Origin: Pyrenophora tritici-repentis
Taxonomy: Eukaryota; Ascomycota; Dothideomycetes; Pleosporales; Pleosporaceae
Direction: 5' to 3'
Assembly: GCF_003171515.1 (NCBI RefSeq)
Contig: NC_089390.1
Location: 4,278,001-4,342,000 of the forward strand
Length of the DNA stretch: 64,000 nt
The position numbers and the translations under genes are program-made. The notes beneath the pieces are model-generated. The model made no database searches. It saw only the letters and a program-made list of their open reading frames with translations, and was not told where the DNA came from. The stretch's first letter is position 1; the number at the start of each line of letters is the position of its first letter. Shown here in pieces: positions 59,012 to 64,000 of this stretch.

Positions 59012-60400
59012 CTACTGTGCAAATTTCCACCAATTAAAGTTGAAAAGGCTGCCGCTGCCGCTGCCGGTGAAACGAAAGTACAGATCTTGAGTGCCCGTAG
59101 CACCACTAACAGGGCAAGTGACCGTGGTCCAGGTCTGCGATCCGCCCGTTCCAGAAACAGTACATGTGCCGACAAGGGTTCCAGTCGTACTGCCCAGACG
59201 CAGCTCAATCTTGCCACCACTGGCCGCCGACGCGACCCTTGCACTGAAGGACTTGGCTCCTGTGCCAAATGAGACACCTTTGACTTTTATGTAATCTCCG
59301 TTGTTAATGGACGTTACATCGATGCCGCCTTCGCTGCAAACCTCGGTCTCTACGCCCGACTCCCAGGCGATCATTTCTGCCTCCTGTTGAACATAGGGGT
59401 TCACGGTACCGATTTGGGGCGGGCCGCTCGTTGTCATTGTAAGGGTAGGGATAGTCCCGTCGGCATTGTATACGAAGCGTTCTACGGATACTGATCGTGT
59501 ATAACCGCTTCCCCCAGTCAGGGCACCATTGTGGTAGAAAAAGTATGAATTGCCTTTGTAATCGACCACGCCAGGGTGGTTGGTGAAGCTCGCACCCGCT
59601 GATGCCATAATCAGTCCGCGATAGGTCCAGGGACCAGTAGGACTGGTGCTAGTGGAGTAACGAATATCCTCGGAGCAGCAGTTGGCTGCGTATATCATGT
59701 AGTATAGTCCGCCGCGCTTGTAGAACCATGGTCCTTCCTCATATGCGGTGGCCCTTGTTGCACTGCTCTTAGTCCGAACGCCAAATCCAGCAGTCGTGAG
59801 CTGGACTTGGTTGACACCTCCGCTATAGGATATCATGTCTTGGTTTAATTTCACATAGGAGAGACCTGGATTTCCCCAGTACAGGTACGCCTGGCCATTG
59901 TCGTCTATGAAGACAGTCGGATCGATTTCGTTGTTATCAACCAATGGCTTGCCGATCGCGTCACGGTATGGTCCGGTGATGTTGTCGGCAACGCCTACGC
60001 CAATAGCCATGGTTCCAGTGGTGCGCCGCATTGGAGCGTAGAAGTAGAACTTTCCATTTCGTTGGATGATCTGTCCGGCCCATGCGTTTGCATTAGTCCA
60101 ACTGAATGTTTTCAAACTCATTGGCGACCCGTGATCCTGCCAATTTGCCATGTCCGCCGTCGAATAGAGGTGCCAGTCCTTCATGTTGTAAGTTGTAGAT
60201 CCATCTTCGTCATGGCCAGTAACGACATAGACACGGTCGTTATAGACAATAGGTGCTGGGTCCGTAGTGTAGATCGTTTGGACAATAGGATTGTCGGCCC
60301 TCACCAGTCCAACTCCGTTGAGTAGTGTTCCGAAATACAGCACAGTGGGAAGCAAGGCAGCGAGGCCCCCAAATATCGTCCTGGGCTTTGAAGCTACCAT
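59012..60400 (-). CDS. secreted GH43 arabinofuranosidase/xylosidase-type enzyme with C-terminal CBM6
   Basis: A single exon; start chosen at MVASKPRTIFGGLA (60,400) because an N-terminal signal peptide (LAALLPTVLYFGTLLNGVGLVRA) then follows. An in-frame upstream ATG (60,493) would precede the signal and is less likely. GH43 catalytic regions: IYTTDPAPIVYNDRVYVVTG (base Asp), EIDPTVFIDDNGQAYLYWG (pKa-modulating Asp) and AYEEGPWFYKRGG (acid Glu). From about residue 335 a CBM6 module starts (EAEMIAWESGVETE..NNGDYIKVKGVSFG..LYFRFTG..FNFNWWKF). CBM6 binds xylan or beta-glucan ends. The 462-residue enzyme should act on arabinoxylan side chains in the apoplast; substrate is inferred. Confidence 0.9.
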   Translation of the reverse strand: MVASKPRTIFGGLAALLPTVLYFGTLLNGVGLVRADNPIVQTIYTTDPAPIVYNDRVYVVTGHDEDGSTTYNMKDWHLYSTADMANWQDHGSPMSLKTFSWTNANAWAGQIIQRNGKFYFYAPMRRTTGTMAIGVGVADNITGPYRDAIGKPLVDNNEIDPTVFIDDNGQAYLYWGNPGLSYVKLNQDMISYSGGVNQVQLTTAGFGVRTKSSATRATAYEEGPWFYKRGGLYYMIYAANCCSEDIRYSTSTSPTGPWTYRGLIMASAGASFTNHPGVVDYKGNSYFFYHNGALTGGSGYTRSVSVERFVYNADGTIPTLTMTTSGPPQIGTVNPYVQQEAEMIAWESGVETEVCSEGGIDVTSINNGDYIKVKGVSFGTGAKSFSARVASAASGGKIELRLGSTTGTLVGTCTVSGTGGSQTWTTVTCPVSGATGTQDLYFRFTGSGSGSLFNFNWWKFAQ

Positions 60401-61188
60401 GGCGTGACTCTCAGTAGACTGGAGATGGTATTGTAAATTGAGTTGGAACGTCAAACCAAAAGGGGGTTGAATATGAAAGATCGCACACAACATACCCAGA
60501 CCTTGTTATCCTATATATAGGGCGGAAATTGATTACTTAGTACTACAGACAGTTTCTCCGTCGTAATATGCGATCAGCGTACTGGCCGTATTCGGCAGAA
60601 CACAAACGAGACACCATTCAAAGTAAGCACTACATCGTTTCTTCCGCTCGCAGGACTTCTCTTATGTTAGTTGACGGTTTTAACACTGATAGCCGTCGCC
60701 GAGAGATGCGAAGGATGTTTTCAATGAAGCATCTTCATGAACACACGTTTGTTTTCTTGTGGTAGATGTCCAGTACAAACATGTAATAGTTTTCCCGGCG
60801 GTGATCACTCTCGCGAGCGTTTCAGGTATAGTTACAACACGAACCCCGCAGATTTAGCGTGGACGTTGGAGGATTGGAGCCCACTCATAACTTCGATGTT
60901 CCGAAACATAATCAAGGATAAATGAATCCACAAATCATAGTTTACGAACAGAGATTAAGAAAGTGGGGACCAGTTGGTAGTGTTGTGAGGGGTCGTAAGG
61001 TGGTGAGCCTCGGCAGCGGTAGATTGCAGCTAAGCTGTTTTAAGCTAGGTATGCGGTTTCTTCTTATCTAGCGCTTATAATAAGACTCGCTACCATCATC
61101 TAAGAACTCGGCGCGTATAGTTATCAACACTCTCTTTGATGCTTTCCCTGTCCTGTTTGACCCTGCGATACACCCGGCCCCCGCAAGT
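60401..61188. other. spacer between GH43 and small secreted protein gene
   Basis: 788 bp, no gene recognised; contains the GH43 promoter. A stretch near 60,970-61,140 is the 3' flank of the small secreted protein gene. Confidence 0.4.
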
Positions 61189-61590
61189 CTAACAGAACTG
61201 GCACTTATTCACCGCCCAAACGCCCGTGTTGAAGCTAACGCATTGGCCCGTCGCCCTAGACACCTTATTGTTGCAGCCTGAGTCGCCGCAGATCCAGTAC
61301 GGCCCGCAGCTCTGCGTGCAAGACCACAGGTCGCCGTTGACCCAGAGGGCAGAGAAGCTGCCTGCGGGGCCACTAGGGAATGTTAGTTATTGAAAATGGG
61401 TCATAGTCGAGACGGAACGTGGATCTAGGGGGAAGGCAGGTAAGATAGCTTACCCTGTGACTTGGCCGATGCCAGGGTGAGCTTCGCCAATGTAGTTCTG
61501 GCAGTTCTTGTCCGAATAAAAGTTAACTTGGCCGGCAGCAGCGAAGCCGATGTTGATAGCGGCGACGAGGAAGATGTTGTTGAAATGCAT
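61189..61590 (-). CDS. small secreted cysteine-rich protein (106 aa), candidate effector
   Basis: Two exons join in frame: 61,590-61,454 and 61,372-61,189, with an 81-nt intron (gtaagc..ccctag). The signal peptide is MHFNNIFLVAAINIGFAAA. The mature protein of about 87 residues starts GQVNFYSDKNC and contains eight cysteines in all, spaced through WSCTQSCGPYWICGDSGC, GQCVSF and NKCQFC. The even number suggests four disulfides. No known domain is recognised. The features (small, secreted, Cys-rich, in a gene-poor accessory region next to wall-degrading enzymes) are those used to nominate fungal effectors, but apoplastic antimicrobial or adhesin roles are equally possible. Confidence 0.75.
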
Positions 61591-62249
61591 GGCGAAGAGT
61601 GTTTTGGAAGTTTGTTGTCGTTGCTGTTTCTGTTGCTGTTGTTGGATGCAGATTGTTGAGCGCGGCAGGCCGAACCTTTATACCTCATTTCGAACTGGTG
61701 ACGGTAAGAACTCTCGGAAAAACACCAATTTTGACTTCCAAATTCGACAAAAACGAAGTTGTAGGATAATGCTTCTGGCTTACTGAGCATACGAGGCTGA
61801 GGTCTCATGTCACAACGCATTGCGCTAACTTAATCGGGCGCGTGATAATTTAGTCCAACTTCCCGATTGAGATTTGAGGCTTTCGTGACCCCACTATAAG
61901 GTGTATAAGCGTGAGAAAAAATAGAAATAGGCCTCGAAGGTCTTAGTCATGCTCGTGATAGTGAATTTGCATGAGACGGCTCTGAGGTATGTGACCGTGC
62001 GCAAAGATGGAAACAGGCCTGGAAGGTTGTGACCGACTACTACATGCAGAGGTCGCGGTGAGGCTTTGAGTGACGTGAGATGCACCGCGATGATGATAAA
62101 ACGTCTGATAGATCGTGGATGTCAATAGCATCTATTCAACTCAGAAGTATTGCTATGATCTCTCGTTCTATCGGATAGGTAGCTGTCTGGGAAGCTTGCT
62201 ATTTTCAAGCCCATATCGTTGGTTAGACTAATCTGACTGTTAGACGAAC
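61591..62249. other. spacer left of the CBM18 relic
   Basis: AT-rich, no recognisable gene; contains the promoter of the small secreted protein gene. Confidence 0.4.
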
Positions 62250-62790
62250 TAATCGCTAAGTATGACTGATGGTTTGGCATGACCTGCGGTAGTAGTTCTT
62301 TCGGCAATTGCTGCCCTCATAATGACTACTGTAGATCGATAAGCAGTTGTTGTGGTGATGATGATTGGTGCTTTTGCGATTCCGACGACTCTGACGAATT
62401 CAAGCCGCCATCGCCAACCATTCCCAAGATGGACGATGCCAAGATCATGGAGGGGCTGCACGCCTAGGGCCTTGCTATGAAGATTGCTGCAGGTAAGTCG
62501 AGCGTCTCTCGATATACGATTTCCACGCGCTAAAAGTCATCAGTCAATACGGTTGGTGCAGTCACACAAAGAACTATTGCGAGACTGGGTACCAGTCGTT
62601 GTGTGGCACTGGCTCTGGACCGGAGCCCTCCCCTATGCCTTCTCTTAGCAGTCGGAGCTCTCCAGCGTTCAGTCCTGCTTCGATTGTCTCAACCAATAAT
62701 CGCTGTAGCGGCTTGTATGGTGCTTTCTTTCAAGAAATAACTTTCAATAGCTCGAAATATAGCAATTGCTGCAGCAATCATAGCCACTAG
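62250..62790 (+). pseudogene. decayed CBM18 (hevein-like chitin-binding) repeat gene
   Basis: Three CBM18-like fragments are visible: TCGSSSFGNCCPHNDYC (62,282 onward, preceded by an in-frame TGA); YEDCCSQYGWCSHTKNYCETGYQSLCG, whose two halves join across an apparent intron (gtaagt..atcag, about 62,493-62,542); and RCSGLYG..SKYSNCCSNHS at the end. The second is followed by a Ser/Pro linker. These carry the CCSxYGWCG-type pattern, but several conserved Cys/Gly positions are changed. The fragments need different frames, so a continuous protein cannot be read. Intact relatives are secreted proteins that shield fungal chitin or sense it; this one is probably dead. Confidence 0.6.
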
Positions 62791-62853
62791 TATATATACG
62801 AAAAGTTACTCTTTATAAGTGTAATATCATCTATACATTCGTAATAGTCATAC

Positions 62854-64000
62854 CTACGCAGTGCTTGTCGCAAATCCAAGAAGCGTGCCGTAGTTTGGTG
62901 TCCCTAGCCCCGTCGCAGGATCCCATCCCGCGACTGCGTTGAATCCAGCTCCCGAGATGCTTCCACTACATCCTGTAATCTTACCATTCTTGATATCAGT
63001 AAAGCCGGTGCTCGCGGTGTTGTACAACCATGGATTCAAGAAGCCAAGACCCTTCTTTCCAGCCGCGATGCGCCCGCTGTTGAGCAACTGAATGATGCCA
63101 GCTGTGGTCGGTGCAGAGCACGATGTTCCAGACACCGACGTAGCTGAGCCTCCGACGACAATGACAAAGTTCGTCGCCTGCGCAGAGATATCCGGGTACG
63201 CGCGTCCAGAGGCATTGAAGTACTTTGTCACACCCGCGTGAGTAGTATCCGTTGTGAACCACTTACTCACGGTCGCATCCTGGTAGCTCGGGCGCCCAAA
63301 GATCTCAGAAAAGCCACCACCACCGCCCGACCAGGCAACTTCGGGAGAATTTCCTGTGGTACCGCCGACGGTGGTAACCCATGGACAGGCGGCTGGGAAG
63401 GCTGTAGTGAACTGGGGCTTGCCGCCAACGGTGCAAGTATCGCCTACGCCCGAGTCGCCGGCAGATACGAGGATAGAAACACCGCGAGCACCTAGTTGCG
63501 AAAACAGGTTACAGGCGTTGGTCGCGTATGAAAGTGGGACGGTCGCTTCTTCGTCGCCGTATGATATGGAGAGTGTGTTTGGGAGCGACGGATCGGGCAA
63601 AGCGAGGACGTATTGTAGGAATTCGATATACGGCTCGTTTGTATTTGATCCTGAGCCAAGGAACTGTCCACGTCCAGCTATACTGTAGTAGGTGTTGGGT
63701 ACCGACGTCGAAATTGAGCCTGCATATTGGACATCCAAGTTGGCTTCGGTGCCGGCAGGAGAAGAAGGACAGGAACCGCCATTGATGGTAGTGCATGTGA
63801 AGGACTTGAATTTGTTGGTGAAAAATCCGTAGCTCTTGAGGAAGGAAGTGTAATCTGATTTGATTGCGTATTCCTCGAGGAAGCCGGCAATGCCCAAGAG
63901 ACCTACCGTCTGTACCTTTGCGCTGGCGAAGTTGTACAAGGTCGCGAGACATGTGGGAGTGATGCGAGTACCTGTACAACCTGTGACTGCCGCGGCGGAC
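62854..64000 (-). CDS. sedolisin-family (S53) serine peptidase, N-terminus outside window
   Basis: The open frame runs to the window edge (64,000), so the signal peptide and prodomain are missing here. Landmarks are CLATLYNF at the start of the mature enzyme, the Glu/Asp pair in TEANLDVQY, the Ser motif SGTSCSAPTTAGII and the calcium-site end FTDIKNGKITGCSG..GFNAVAGWDPATGLGTPN. Sedolisins are acid-active secreted endo- or tripeptidyl peptidases. The Ser-Glu-Asp triad appears intact, and the C-terminus (GTLLGFATSTA) is the natural end. It converges with the CBM18 relic. Confidence 0.9.
   Translation of the reverse strand, partial: SAAAVTGCTGTRITPTCLATLYNFASAKVQTVGLLGIAGFLEEYAIKSDYTSFLKSYGFFTNKFKSFTCTTINGGSCPSSPAGTEANLDVQYAGSISTSVPNTYYSIAGRGQFLGSGSNTNEPYIEFLQYVLALPDPSLPNTLSISYGDEEATVPLSYATNACNLFSQLGARGVSILVSAGDSGVGDTCTVGGKPQFTTAFPAACPWVTTVGGTTGNSPEVAWSGGGGGFSEIFGRPSYQDATVSKWFTTDTTHAGVTKYFNASGRAYPDISAQATNFVIVVGGSATSVSGTSCSAPTTAGIIQLLNSGRIAAGKKGLGFLNPWLYNTASTGFTDIKNGKITGCSGSISGAGFNAVAGWDPATGLGTPNYGTLLGFATSTA

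Noticed and set aside
1..64000. CRISPR arrays, bacterial operons, tRNA or rRNA genes
   Set aside because: None seen. The gene structure is eukaryotic, and no tRNA B-box with a matching cloverleaf or rRNA stretch was recognised by eye; a tRNAscan run would be decisive.

Overview
The window is filamentous ascomycete DNA. Genes carry several short introns (about 45-200 nt, GT..AG) and code for typical fungal proteins: Tup1/RcoA, a Ccg-9-type trehalose synthase, Dur3, Fcf2, Rit1, Pos5, plus plant-wall hydrolases. The secreted GH6, GH43-CBM6 and sedolisin enzymes, a Goodbye-NACHT STAND gene and a pogo/Fot1 element suggest a plant-associated Dothideomycete, perhaps Pleosporales. That placement is inference; species cannot be read from the sequence.

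Layout. 1-2457: 3' part of a decayed Ty1/copia retrotransposon ending in a 192-bp LTR. 2.5-35.8 kb: ordinary gene-dense chromosome with mostly housekeeping genes: NADAR-domain gene (3' end frame-broken), DUR3 urea transporter, TRAPP subunit Trs33, malate dehydrogenase, CCAAT-complex subunit HAP5/NF-YC, FCF2, purine nucleoside phosphorylase, mitoribosomal uS10m, GH31 alpha-glucosidase, CCG-9-type trehalose synthase, TUP1, a sucrose-transporter-like GPH symporter, an NHX-type Na+/H+ exchanger and a secreted GH6 cellobiohydrolase. 35.8-39.7 kb: gene-free stretch. 39.7-49.3 kb: amino-acid permease, a RIT1-DUF6314 fusion with two frame breaks, mitochondrial NAD(H) kinase POS5, a lysophospholipid acyltransferase and a SET-domain methyltransferase.

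49.5-64 kb: accessory compartment. It holds a 2,100-bp pogo/Fot1 transposon with perfect 45-bp inverted repeats and TA duplications. Next is a Goodbye-NACHT STAND gene split by a solo copy of the same LTR seen at 2.3 kb, with a perfect 5-bp target duplication. That gene is cut off at about 55,385, where it meets tail-to-tail an equally truncated MFS efflux pump. A cytochrome P450 relic follows, then an intact GH43-CBM6 enzyme, a 106-residue secreted eight-cysteine protein in two exons, a decayed CBM18 (hevein-like) gene, and a sedolisin protease running off the window end.

No operon-like system is visible, as expected for a fungus. The most unusual material is the rearranged immune-receptor-like and efflux-pump block with its datable transposon scars, the small secreted protein, and the RIT1-DUF6314 fusion. 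Several apparent frameshifts lie in homopolymer runs and could be assembly errors.
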